Shown here piece after piece: positions 1-7,463 of a stretch of DNA of 43,123 nucleotides. The notes beneath the pieces are model-generated. The model searched no databases and was not told the DNA's origin. It was given only the letters and a program-made list of their open reading frames with translations. Position numbers and translations under genes: made by a program. The DNA is from Catenibacterium mitsuoka_A. GTDB taxonomy: Bacteria > Bacillota_I > Bacilli_A > Erysipelotrichales > Coprobacillaceae. The stretch lies in the NCBI RefSeq assembly GCF_964259225.1, contig NZ_CAXVKN010000008.1, one strand, 5' to 3'. Positions within the stretch are counted from its first letter, which is position 1; the number at the start of each line of letters is the position of its first letter.

Positions 1-869
1 TCAATCGTTATATGAGATGGCTTGGTTTTCACTATCTCTGCGATTATCTTATTGATGTAATCAGTACGAATATTGTCTATTTTATGATGAAGCTTCTGTA
101 TCTTAAGCCTTTGTTTCTGTATATTTCTTTTTTGAGTGGACTCTCCTTTCTTTAGATTTTCATACTTTCGAGAAAGACTTCTCTGTTCTCGAGCAAGCTT
201 TTTTTCAAGCTTCTTTAGTTTTGCAGATTTATTGATGTTCTTATAAGTCTTGCCATTAGAGACAATCGCAAAGTCCTTTAATCCAAGGTCAATGCCAATT
301 CCTTCACTGGAATTACTGACTACCCTTTTATCTGGGATTTCTATAAGAACTGAAACATAGTATCTGTCAGCTTTTATTGAGACATGACCGCTCTTAATTA
401 CGTATCCGTCTTTCGTTGTGGGAATATATCCTTTCTCTTTGATACGTACCCAGCCAAGTGACGGAATCTTGATTCTGTGTCTTTCGCAAAGGCAATCTTT
501 AGGATTATTCCTTACAAAATACATTTTCACATCAGATCTGCCTTTCTTCTTAAATTTTGGAAAGGCGCTCTTGTGATCAAAGAATTTTTCAAATGCGGTC
601 TGTCCGTTATTTACTGCCTGTGTTACCGATTTTGAATAAGCTTCCTTGATCCAGGAATATTCTGGATGGCTCGGAAGAAACTCATTGTTGAGCCATACTC
701 TAAACTGGCTGCTGCTCATAAACTTTTTGCCACTTTCATGAAGTTCCTTATTATGAGCAAGATAGAAGTTATAGATAAATCTGCAAGTACCTATTGTTTT
801 ACGAATCCTGACTTTCTGCTCCTCTGTTGGATTTATTTCCGTCTTGAAGCTCTTCAGCAATTCCCTCAT
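1..869 (-). CDS. tnpB: RNA-guided endonuclease TnpB (OrfB), C-terminus off the left edge
   Basis: The frame is open from ATG at 869-867 to base 1, about 289 codons; typical TnpB proteins have about 370-400. The N-terminus is typical of the family (MRELLKSFKTEINPTEEQ), followed by a helical part (FIYNFYLAHN). A beta-rich wedge region follows, with IKIPSLGWVRIKEKGYIP, then the RuvC-I motif GIDLGLKDFAI containing the first catalytic Asp. A long basic helix region follows (KSAKLKKLEKKLAREQR). The protein leaves the window at KPSHITIE, just where the RuvC-II Glu motif begins, so the remaining catalytic residues and the zinc finger cannot be checked. An in-frame TAG lies two codons before the chosen ATG. 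TnpB is an RNA-guided DNA nuclease that helps retain the transposon; its guide RNA would lie off the left edge. Confidence 0.88.
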   Translation of the reverse strand, partial: MRELLKSFKTEINPTEEQKVRIRKTIGTCRFIYNFYLAHNKELHESGKKFMSSSQFRVWLNNEFLPSHPEYSWIKEAYSKSVTQAVNNGQTAFEKFFDHKSAFPKFKKKGRSDVKMYFVRNNPKDCLCERHRIKIPSLGWVRIKEKGYIPTTKDGYVIKSGHVSIKADRYYVSVLIEIPDKRVVSNSSEGIGIDLGLKDFAIVSNGKTYKNINKSAKLKKLEKKLAREQRSLSRKYENLKKGESTQKRNIQKQRLKIQKLHHKIDNIRTDYINKIIAEIVKTKPSHITI

Positions 870-963
870 CCCTTTCTATCTGTTTTTTATACTTACGAAG
901 CTCGTTACAGCCTGCAGGAGAACACATGAAGTATTGAAACCATATACTGTATGAGTTCTCCAT
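799..963 (-). CDS. Small ORF (54 aa) overlapping the start of tnpB
   Basis: ATG at 963-961 opens a 54-codon frame ending with TAA at 801-799, overlapping the first 71 bases of tnpB in another frame. The product starts MENSYSIWFQYFMCSPAGCN and continues into a charged helix (ELRKYKKQIERDEGIAEELQD). A TATAAT box lies at 984-979 on the same strand. No clear ribosome binding site precedes the ATG. I do not recognise a function. It may be a leader whose translation is coupled to tnpB, or chance coding; the aromatic/Cys-rich N-terminus and charged helix look protein-like rather than random. Confidence 0.4.
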   Translation of the reverse strand: MENSYSIWFQYFMCSPAGCNELRKYKKQIERDEGIAEELQDGNKSNRGAESQDS

Positions 964-978
964 CTGATTTCTAATCTA

Positions 979-984
979 ATTATA
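979..984 (-). promoter_or_regulatory. Promoter -10 box upstream of small ORF/tnpB
   Basis: On the minus strand a perfect TATAAT sits 15 bases before the ATG of the small ORF. The only -35 candidate, TTGATG, is 20 bases upstream, which is wider than ideal. Its position supports transcription of the small ORF and tnpB independently of the broken tnpA. Confidence 0.4.
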
Positions 985-1023
985 GTACAAATGGAAAATC
1001 TATGCATCAAGTTCAGCTTCATG

Positions 1024-1043
1024 AACGCCGATTTATAGGCGTT
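1024..1043. repeat. Hairpin, possible transposon end
   Basis: AACGCC and GGCGTT form a 6-bp stem around an 8-base AT-rich loop between the tnpA remnant and the tnpB unit. IS200/IS605 elements carry short imperfect subterminal hairpins at their ends, so this could be the left end of a tnpB-bearing IS605-type unit. It has no T-run on either side and is not a convincing terminator. Confidence 0.4.
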
Positions 1044-1129
1044 TATATAATTTAATTTTCACTAACCTGTGGTCTGTGGGTATTCAAATAATTCTTTTAC
1101 ATTATAAAACTATCTTAAAAATGTAACTT

Positions 1130-1291
1130 GATTTAGTAAATGATGATTATAAGTATAATAATGCCTTTAGTTTTGGTTCGGTTTGCCTTTAAAGTTCCTT
1201 TTCTATCTCAACGTTATAACATCTTAACAGATACGCCTAAAAGTTCAGTAAAATCCTTTAATTTATAATTTGTGATATTTGATGTTTTCAT
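1130..1291 (-). pseudogene. Remnant of IS607-type serine recombinase TnpA (5' part)
   Basis: A good ribosome binding site (AAAGGAG, about 1302-1308 on the minus strand) precedes ATG at 1291-1289. The product starts MKTSNITNYKLKDFTELLGV and continues SVKML, the MerR-like helix-turn-helix start of IS607 TnpA, whose usual continuation is of the type LQRWDREGTLKA. Here the Gln codon is TAA (1216-1214) and the Trp codon is TGA (1210-1208). After KANRTKT a 1-base frameshift is needed to continue into HYYTYNH, matching the family's RRYYT segment. Homology fades near 1130, and the recombinase catalytic domain is absent. Two nonsense codons plus a frameshift make this a clear pseudogene. Confidence 0.7.
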
Positions 1292-1364
1292 TTTAACGCT
1301 CTCCTTTGAGGAGATTTGAACACATTTAATCACAATAGTCGATATATTTAGTTACTTATATTTT

Positions 1365-2639
1365 CCTCCTGCTTATAAAGGTGCATATGGAGTCAATGAT
1401 ACAGGATATGGTGTATATGATCATTATGACTTAGGGGAATTTAAAAGCAAGAATACAATACGTACCAAATATGGCACACAGAAGGAATATCTCTGGTGTA
1501 TTAAGATGTTTCATCTATTTGGAATAGATGTCTATGCAGATATTGTATTGAATCATCTCATGGGTGCCGATGCCATGGAACAAGTCATTGCCTATAAGGT
1601 AGATGCTTATCATAGACATAAAGTATCTAAAAGAAAAAGAGTCATTCGTGCCTCTACATACTTCTCATTTCCATCTAGAGATAAATATTCTGACTTTATA
1701 TATAATTCAAAACATTTCACGAGTGTAGATTATGATGCATCTAAACATCAACATGGTCTTTATCTTTTTAAGGGAAAACACTTCAGTGAGAATGTTGATG
1801 ATGAATATGAAAATTATGATTATTTAATGGGTGCAGATTTAGACTACAATAATCCTGAAGTAGTCGAAGAAGCTATTCAATGGGGACTTTGGTATAAAGA
1901 CATTACTCATCTAGATGGCTTTAGATGTGATGCCATTAAGCATATAGACTCATCTTTCTATGAACATTGGATCACTATAATGCGTAAACATTCTAAAAAA
2001 GAACTCTTTACTGTAGGAGAATACTGGGGTGATATTAACCATTTATGTCATTATCTAGAATCTACACACTTCTGTATGAGTCTATTTGATGTACCATTAC
2101 ACTATCATTTCTATGATGCCAGTCATTCTAATGGTTATTATGATATGCGAGAACTCTTCAATAATACGTTAGTACAAAGATATGACAAGTATGCTGTCAC
2201 ATTTGTGGATAACCATGATACACAACCAGGACAATCCTTAACTTCATTCATAGAAGATTGGTTTAAACCACAGGCTTATGCCTGCATCTTGCTAAGAGAA
2301 CAAGGCTATCCATGTATCTTCTATGGTGACTATTATGGAATCCCTCATGATCATATCAATCCCAAAAAAGACATATTAGATTATATGTTGAAGCTAAGAA
2401 AACAATATGTAGAAGGAATAAGACATGATTATATAGATGATCCAGATGTGATAGGATGGACTTATGAAACAGGACTTGCAGTCATACTCACTAATAGTAA
2501 AGGTGGCACAAAACGTATGTTTGTAGGTAAGAAGTATAAACATATGACAGATGGAAATCATATTATTGATATTATTGATGGCTATGGTGAATTCATATGT
2601 GATGAAGCATCTCTTAATCTGTATATTGCGCAAAAATAG
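1365..2639 (+). pseudogene. 5'-truncated GH13 alpha-amylase
   Basis: Continuous reading from PPAYKG at 1365 to TAG at 2637-2639 gives about 424 residues of a cytoplasmic-type alpha-amylase (glycoside hydrolase family 13). The four conserved regions are present: DIVLNH (I), GFRCDAIKHI with the nucleophile Asp (II), TVGEYWG with the acid/base Glu (III) and FVDNHD (IV). Family members are about 480 residues and begin some 50 residues earlier with a first beta strand of the type QYFEWY. Here nothing homologous precedes PPAYKG and an in-frame TGA lies at 1317. The first available ATG is at 1506 (377 aa), inside the barrel and just before region I, so any product from it would lack the start of the fold. 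The truncation abuts transposon debris. The catalytic half is otherwise undamaged, suggesting a recent loss. Confidence 0.75.
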
Positions 2640-2969
2640 AAATTATTGAATATATTGGTTAATGTTGTATTTACATTTGTTTGAGTATGTGATGAATATA
2701 CGAGGATAGCTTATTTTAAAATCAAAGAGGTTTTTAGTATTTAGTCGTTTAATTTAATACCGTCGCACTAATAAGCATCCTTATTTGTAGCATACTACTA
2801 AATATTTATTGATAGTTTGTATTAATCTTTAATGTACATAGAAAAAATATAAATTTTACTTTTAAATCACGTGTTAGATATCATTGTTTTGCGATTCGTG
2901 AGTTTACTATCAGATTTAAATGATTTCGAATAAATTTAGGTATATAATAATATCACGGAGGGTATAGGG
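2640..2969. other. Gene-free stretch upstream of rpiR-type gene
   Basis: About 330 AT-rich bases without a supportable ORF or clear terminator after the amylase remnant. The right end holds a TATAAT at 2943-2948, suitably placed as the -10 box of the RpiR-type gene, but I see no good -35 partner. Nothing else recognisable. Confidence 0.5.
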
Positions 2970-3707
2970 GTGAGTATTTTGGATTTTACATACGCTCAAG
3001 TCAGTAGTTTAAATGAGACAGAAGCGCAGGTATACAATTATGTCATGATGAATAGGGATAAAGTCATGGATGAAAGTATTCGTGAATTGGCACATGATAC
3101 ACATGTCTCTACAGCAACAGTTATACGATTTTGTAAGAAGATGGGATGTTCAGGGTTCTTAGAATTAAAATACAAATTAAAAGATCATATCCACACTCAA
3201 TCAATTAAAGCAAAACAAGATAGTACTAATTTCATGAGTTTTGTAGCTTATACAAATACTAAACAATATCAAGATGGTATTCAAAGAGCTGCAGAAATTA
3301 TTCAGAGTGCAGATAATTTTTTTGTATTAGGACTTAGACATTGCGCAGAGTTTTCAAAATATATAGCGCGCACATTTTCTCATATTGGATATTACTGCTA
3401 TGGGTTTGTGGATAATCTTTATCCCGCACAGGATATTCCTGAAGGAGAAACTTCAGTTATCATGATCATCTATGACAAAGCTCTAGAAAATCTGATTTTT
3501 GAAGAAATTAGAAAATACAAAACTAAACATTATCAGGTCATCATGCTTTCAAGTGAAAATGTTGGTTCTATGGAACATCTATGTGATGATGTGATTTATG
3601 TGGCAGATGGAAAAGTGAAGCATGGGGCGCTTACTTCTGGTGTTCCTATGTTACTTGCAGTTGAGAGAATTGTTGGTATACTTACAAAAGATGAGATTGA
3701 AGAATAA
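2970..3707 (+). CDS. MurR/RpiR family transcriptional regulator
   Basis: 245 residues starting at GTG (2970) behind GGAGGG at 2957-2962. Residues about 1-75 form the RpiR helix-turn-helix domain, with the recognition helix in TVIRFCKKMGCSGF and the trailing ELKYKLK. Residues about 100-240 form a SIS (sugar isomerase) domain that in this family senses phosphosugars. The SIS part is only moderately conserved in sequence. Such proteins usually control neighbouring sugar-uptake or catabolic genes, but here the neighbours are the broken amylase and a pilus locus, so the target is unclear. The gene is monocistronic, closed by a strong terminator that begins inside its stop codon. Confidence 0.85.
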   Translation: MSILDFTYAQVSSLNETEAQVYNYVMMNRDKVMDESIRELAHDTHVSTATVIRFCKKMGCSGFLELKYKLKDHIHTQSIKAKQDSTNFMSFVAYTNTKQYQDGIQRAAEIIQSADNFFVLGLRHCAEFSKYIARTFSHIGYYCYGFVDNLYPAQDIPEGETSVIMIIYDKALENLIFEEIRKYKTKHYQVIMLSSENVGSMEHLCDDVIYVADGKVKHGALTSGVPMLLAVERIVGILTKDEIEE

Positions 3708-3735
3708 CCGTTCCTCTAGTAACGGTTATTTTTTT
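3705..3735 (+). terminator. Rho-independent terminator after rpiR-type gene
   Basis: An 8-bp perfect stem (TAACCGTT/AACGGTTA) around an 8-base loop is followed by an uninterrupted T run. The stem begins in the stop codon of the regulator gene. Confidence 0.9.
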
Positions 3736-3785
3736 AATTGGACCACCAACACAAATAACAATTAGTGTTACGTATATATGTAACG

Positions 3786-3818
3786 AGTAACTATTTCAAA
3801 GTAAATAGTTACTTTTTT
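3786..3818 (+). terminator. Second terminator-like hairpin
   Basis: An 11-bp perfect inverted repeat (AGTAACTATTT/AAATAGTTACT) with a 6-base loop and a T run. It lies about 50 bp beyond the first terminator with no gene in between. A smaller GTTAC/GTAAC inverted repeat precedes it. It may be a back-up terminator or the remains of another gene's end. Confidence 0.65.
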
Positions 3819-4043
3819 CAATTTTTAGTTATATAAGAGATAAAGCTATTGTTATAATTGGTATGTATTATAAATAAATTCTGTTAGAAGTAAAATACAA
3901 GAAAAATATAAGTATAACAAATGTTTCGAGTGAGTGTTACATGTTACATTATGTTTCAAATTAATTGTTTTTAAATTATTTCTATGATATTTTTTTGCAT
4001 GGTTTTTTCCAAACATTAACAATAACTTAAAAAAGGTGCTTAT
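3819..4043. promoter_or_regulatory. AT-rich leader before the signal peptidase gene
   Basis: The stretch 3736-4043 holds no gene. Past the second hairpin it is very AT-rich. TTGCAT at 3995-4000 with TAACAA 16 bases downstream is a weak promoter candidate. AAAAGGTG at 4031-4038 is the ribosome binding site for the ATG at 4044. Confidence 0.3.
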
Positions 4044-4538
4044 ATGAAGAAGAAAATAACTTTTATTAGTTTAATTATCATTTGTATCATAATGTTTCTG
4101 ATTACTACTTTCTGTCCAATTTATAAGGTAGAAGGAAACTCTATGAGCCCTACATTAAAGAATAATGATTATGTATGTATTAAAAAAACAAAATCTTTTA
4201 AACAGGGAGACTTAATCGCTTTTGAATACAACAATAAGCTTCTTGTAAGAAGAGTTATCGCCCTAAGTAATGATGAGGTCAATATTGATACAAATGGCTA
4301 TGTATTTGTGAATGATAAGAAACTAGAAGAAGACTATCTATCAAGTAGAAAAGACAATCCATTACGTGATGAAGTCTTTCCTTATATCGTGCCTAATGGA
4401 AAAGTCTTTGTACTTGGAGACAATAGAAGGCAATCTATAGATTCTAGAATGCGAGATTTAGGATGTATTGATCAAAAACAAATTATTGGAAAAGTTGTCA
4501 TGAGGGTTTATCCGATTACACGCTTTTCTATTTATTAA
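4044..4538 (+). CDS. Type I signal peptidase-like protein of the pilus locus, catalytic Lys replaced by Arg
   Basis: 164 residues. One N-terminal membrane segment (about 5-24) is followed by an extracytoplasmic S26 signal peptidase domain. The nucleophile motif GNSMSPTL is present (Ser33), as is the C-terminal box GDNRRQSIDSR. The catalytic lysine box, usually of the type YVKRxIGLPGD, reads LLVRRVIALSND, with Arg69 (AGA codon) where the general-base Lys belongs. Signal peptidase homologues are common in sortase/pilus islands, and the streptococcal pilus protein SipA lacks catalytic residues yet is needed for pilus assembly. This protein may therefore be an assembly factor rather than a peptidase, or may be decaying with the pilin gene next to it. 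Confidence 0.82.
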   Translation: MKKKITFISLIIICIIMFLITTFCPIYKVEGNSMSPTLKNNDYVCIKKTKSFKQGDLIAFEYNNKLLVRRVIALSNDEVNIDTNGYVFVNDKKLEEDYLSSRKDNPLRDEVFPYIVPNGKVFVLGDNRRQSIDSRMRDLGCIDQKQIIGKVVMRVYPITRFSIY

Positions 4539-4578
4539 ATAAAGGAGAGAATATGACAGATTTTAATATTTTAAATAA

Positions 4579-5736
4579 GCCTGGCAGAAAGAAGTAAATG
4601 GTAAAAACTATAAGATTAACAATTTGACACCAGGCTATTATTTAGTAAAGGATAAAGATGGTTCAGTATCTGGACAGGATTCTTATACTAAGTTTATTTG
4701 AGAAGTTGTAGGTAATGATGTATCTGCAAAAGTAAAATCAAGTGTTCCTACTTCAGAAAAGAAAGTAAAGGATACAAATGATACTGAAGGTACAAAAACA
4801 TGATGGCAGGATTCTGCAGACTATGATATTGGTGATCAGGTATCATTCCAGTTAACTGGTACTGTAGCTCAGGATTATAATGATTACAAAAGTGTTTATC
4901 AGTTAGTGTTCCATGATACTTTATCTAATGGCTTGACGCTTGACAGAGATTCATTTAAAGTTTATAAAAATGATAGCAACGAAGTACTTGAATTAAATCA
5001 ATATGAAGTGAATATCACAGATGATCAGCACTTCACTGTAACTATTAAGGATGTAAAAGTTTTGGGTGATGATGTATCAAAAGTAAGAGTTGAATATACT
5101 GCGACATTAAATGAAAATGCAGTTATTGGTTTTTTAGGTAACCCAAATACAATGTATATGGAATTCTTTAATAACCCTAACAATGAACAGGGTGGAGATA
5201 AAGGTCAGACACCAGAAGATAAAGTAATCGTATTTACATATAAAGTTGTTATCAACAAAATTGATTCTCGTAGAATTCCACTTGCAGGTGCAACCTTCAA
5301 ATTAGAAAAAGTATTTAAAGATGGCACAAAGAAAGTAGTAAAAGAATATACAATTGGTTCTGATGAAAACGATCCTGATAAAACAAAATTTGAATTCACA
5401 GGTTTAGATGATGGTCAATATATTCTTACAGAAATAGTTGCTCCAGAAGGGTATAACACAATGGACCCAATCACATTTAATGTCATTGCATCTCATGATA
5501 CAGAAGCTGCTGATCCAAAGTTAACTGATTTAAATGGTAATCCAGTTAATGGTGAAATTTCATTTAGTACTAAAGTAACAACAGGTACATTAACTGCAGC
5601 TGTTGTTAACTACCAGGGCGATGAACTTCCAAGTACTGGTGGTATGGGTACTACAATTCTATATGTTGCTGGTATAATCTTAATTCTTGCAGCAGGGGCA
5701 TTCTTAGTAATGCAGAAAAAAGCTGAAAATAAATAA
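4579..5736 (+). pseudogene. LPXTG major pilin (isopeptide-domain fimbrial protein), 5'-deleted with two in-frame TGA codons
   Basis: One frame runs from AWQKEVNGKNYKINNLTPGY at 4579 to TAA at 5734-5736, interrupted only by TGA at 4699-4701 and 4801-4803. It encodes the later half of a backbone pilin: a domain ending with LTPGYYLVKD, a second beginning SSVPTSEKKVKDTND and continuing WQDSADYDIGDQVSFQLTGT, and a Cna-B-type domain (INKIDSRRIPLAGATFKLEK ... EIVAPEGYNTMDP). The sorting signal follows: LPSTGG, a hydrophobic stretch and the tail KKAENK. The signal peptide and N-terminal domain are missing. A leftover AAAGGAGAGAATATG at 4541-4555 opens a 14-codon frame that ends in TAA at the junction. 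The longest uninterrupted ORF with an ATG is 4906-5736 (276 aa), without a signal peptide. The class C sortase follows 27 bp later. Confidence 0.8.
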
Positions 5737-5763
5737 TTTAAAATAGAAAGGAGATATTCTATA

Positions 5764-6567
5764 ATGAAAAAGAAGATAATTAATCTATTTATCGGAATAC
5801 TTTTTATTGCAGGACTCTCCCTAGTTATTTATCCAAGCTTTAGTAATTATTGGAACCAAAGACATCAGACTAGGGCTATAGCTGGATATGAAGAAAAGGT
5901 CGAAGACCTGACTGAAAAACAGTATGAAAAGCTCTGGAATGATGCTACTTTATACAACAAAAATCTAAGACATACAATGTATGCCTTAAATGACAACGAG
6001 AAAAAGATATACAATGAGACTCTAGATGTCACAGGGACAGGGATGATGGGCTATGTAGAAATCCCTAAAATCAATGTATCACTTCCTATTTATCATGGAA
6101 CTGATGCTGAAATCTTACAGATTGCGATAGGACATATCCCAGGTACATCCTTACCAGTGGGTGGAGAAAGTACTCATTGTGTTATATCTGGACATAGAGG
6201 ATTACCAAGTGCACAGCTTTTCACAGATATAGATCAGCTTAAAACTGGTGATACATTTATGCTTCAGATATTGGATCAAACTCTTTATTATGAGGTCGAT
6301 CAAATAAAAACAGTCCTTCCTACAGAAAAAGATGATTTAAAGATTGTAGAAGGACAGGACTATTGTACGCTTATGACTTGTACACCTTATGGTGTCAATA
6401 CCCATAGACTACTTGTCAGAGGTCATCGTATCAATAAGACAAATCTAAGAATTAGAAGAGATCTAGTAAAAACAGATCCGGTTATTCTAGATATATTCTG
6501 GATTGCTCTCGCAATTATTATTGCATTTATCTGGTATCTCACATCAAAGAAACATAAAGAAAGGTGA
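5764..6567 (+). CDS. Class C sortase (pilin polymerase)
   Basis: 267 residues with an N-terminal membrane segment (about 4-24), a sortase domain and a C-terminal membrane segment (about 240-259) followed by a basic tail, the two-anchor layout of class C enzymes. The catalytic His is in VISGHRGLP (His144), the Cys in TLMTCTPYG (Cys206) and the Arg in THRLLVRG (Arg215). It would join pilin subunits by cleaving LPXTG-like signals and linking them to a pilin lysine. The sequence looks fully functional, in contrast with the damaged major pilin gene upstream. A GGAG ribosome binding site precedes the ATG, and the stop codon overlaps the next start (TGATG). Confidence 0.93.
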   Translation: MKKKIINLFIGILFIAGLSLVIYPSFSNYWNQRHQTRAIAGYEEKVEDLTEKQYEKLWNDATLYNKNLRHTMYALNDNEKKIYNETLDVTGTGMMGYVEIPKINVSLPIYHGTDAEILQIAIGHIPGTSLPVGGESTHCVISGHRGLPSAQLFTDIDQLKTGDTFMLQILDQTLYYEVDQIKTVLPTEKDDLKIVEGQDYCTLMTCTPYGVNTHRLLVRGHRINKTNLRIRRDLVKTDPVILDIFWIALAIIIAFIWYLTSKKHKER

Positions 6568-7463
6568 TGACAGCAATTATTATGGATAAAAGCTTAAAGA
6601 AAATTATATTATGTTTTACAGTTATATTATCAGTTGCTGTATTCAATTTATTCCAGGTAACTGCTGTTGATGTGAACAAGAATTGTTCACTTACACTTAA
6701 TGAATGTTTATCAGGACTAAATGTTCATTTATATCGTGTCGCAAGTGTTTCTAAAGATGGCAGTTATGAATATACCAATGAATTTAAAGATGCAGAAAAT
6801 ACTTCTATTGATTTAAATAAGCTAGAAACAAGTGAAGAATTAAAAAATGCAGCTATGACTTTAAAAGGATATGCTGTACGCAAAGAAGGTGTGACTAAGA
6901 CAACAGCTTCTTCTACTTTAACTTATTCAAACTTAAATACAGGTCTTTATTTGGTCGTGGCAGATAATTTAGTAATAGATGGTAAGACATATACTTATTT
7001 ACCCTATCTTATTTCTTTGCCACAAGGTACTAAGTATGATGTATCTATTGATTTTGTGAAATATTCAGAAGCTCATTCTCATGAATATAAAATGATTAAA
7101 CAGTGGAAAGACAATGGCTCAACTCATCCTAACTCAATAGAAGTAGAACTTTATGATGGAAATACGTTTGTTAAGACAATCACTTTAGATGCGGCTCATA
7201 ACTATGCTTATTCATGGAAAACTGAACAAGTAATGAACTACAGTATTAAAGAAAAGAATGTCAAAGGGTATAAGGGTATTGTATCAGTAAGTAGTAATGA
7301 TGCAAAAACAGAATATGTTATTACTAATACAAGTACATCTAGTACTGGTTCTCATGTAAAAACAGGGGATACTACAAGAATCAATCACTGGGTCACATTA
7401 ATGGCTTTATCAGGATTATTTTTACTTATAGTAGGAACTCTATTTAGGTATGAAAAAGATTAG
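6567..7463 (+). CDS. Cell-wall-anchored minor pilin with Cna-B-like domain
   Basis: Up to 298 residues. ATG at 6567 overlaps the sortase stop codon (TGATG), suggesting translational coupling; ATG at 6582 gives the cleaner signal peptide (MDKSLKKIILCFTVILSVAV). Residues about 30-170 resemble an N-terminal pilin domain (CLSGLNVHLYRVASV, LNTGLYLVVADN). Residues about 175-255 form a Cna-B-type domain (KQWKDNGSTHPNSIEVELYD, YSIKEKNVKGYKG). The C-terminus is a wall-sorting signal of the VKTGD form followed by WVTLMALSGLFLLIVGTLF and the charged tail RYEKD. The pentapeptide differs from the LPSTG of the major pilin, so the two may be handled by different sortases. It is probably the basal or ancillary subunit. 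Confidence 0.8.
   Translation: MTAIIMDKSLKKIILCFTVILSVAVFNLFQVTAVDVNKNCSLTLNECLSGLNVHLYRVASVSKDGSYEYTNEFKDAENTSIDLNKLETSEELKNAAMTLKGYAVRKEGVTKTTASSTLTYSNLNTGLYLVVADNLVIDGKTYTYLPYLISLPQGTKYDVSIDFVKYSEAHSHEYKMIKQWKDNGSTHPNSIEVELYDGNTFVKTITLDAAHNYAYSWKTEQVMNYSIKEKNVKGYKGIVSVSSNDAKTEYVITNTSTSSTGSHVKTGDTTRINHWVTLMALSGLFLLIVGTLFRYEKD

Larger units (their letters stand above)
1..1291 (-). mobile_element. Decayed IS607/IS605-type transposon region
   Basis: On the minus strand this stretch holds, in transcription order, the wrecked 5' end of an IS607-type serine recombinase gene (about 1291 to 1130), a hairpin (1024-1043), a small ORF (963-799) and a tnpB gene (869 to beyond the left edge). A tnpA followed by tnpB on one strand is the IS607 layout. 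The hairpin and the tnpB with its own promoter-like box could instead be an independent IS200/IS605-type tnpB unit inserted into an IS607 remnant. The outer ends cannot be defined because the element leaves the window. The truncated amylase starts about 75 bp to the right of the tnpA start codon, so the element or its decay probably caused that truncation. Confidence 0.7.

Noticed and set aside
666..929. 87-codon plus-strand ORF
   Set aside because: It lies antisense to tnpB, whose RuvC-I and other family motifs are clear on the minus strand; the plus-strand product has no recognisable features.
4699..4803. TGA recoded as an amino acid in the pilin gene
   Set aside because: TGA ends several intact genes here (sortase, aroC, pheA, dnaB), and the pilin gene also lacks its 5' end. 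Decay explains the data better than recoding.
4906..5736. Treating the 276-codon ORF as a complete pilin gene
   Set aside because: It starts in the middle of a domain, lacks a signal peptide and ribosome site, and pilin sequence continues in frame upstream to 4579.
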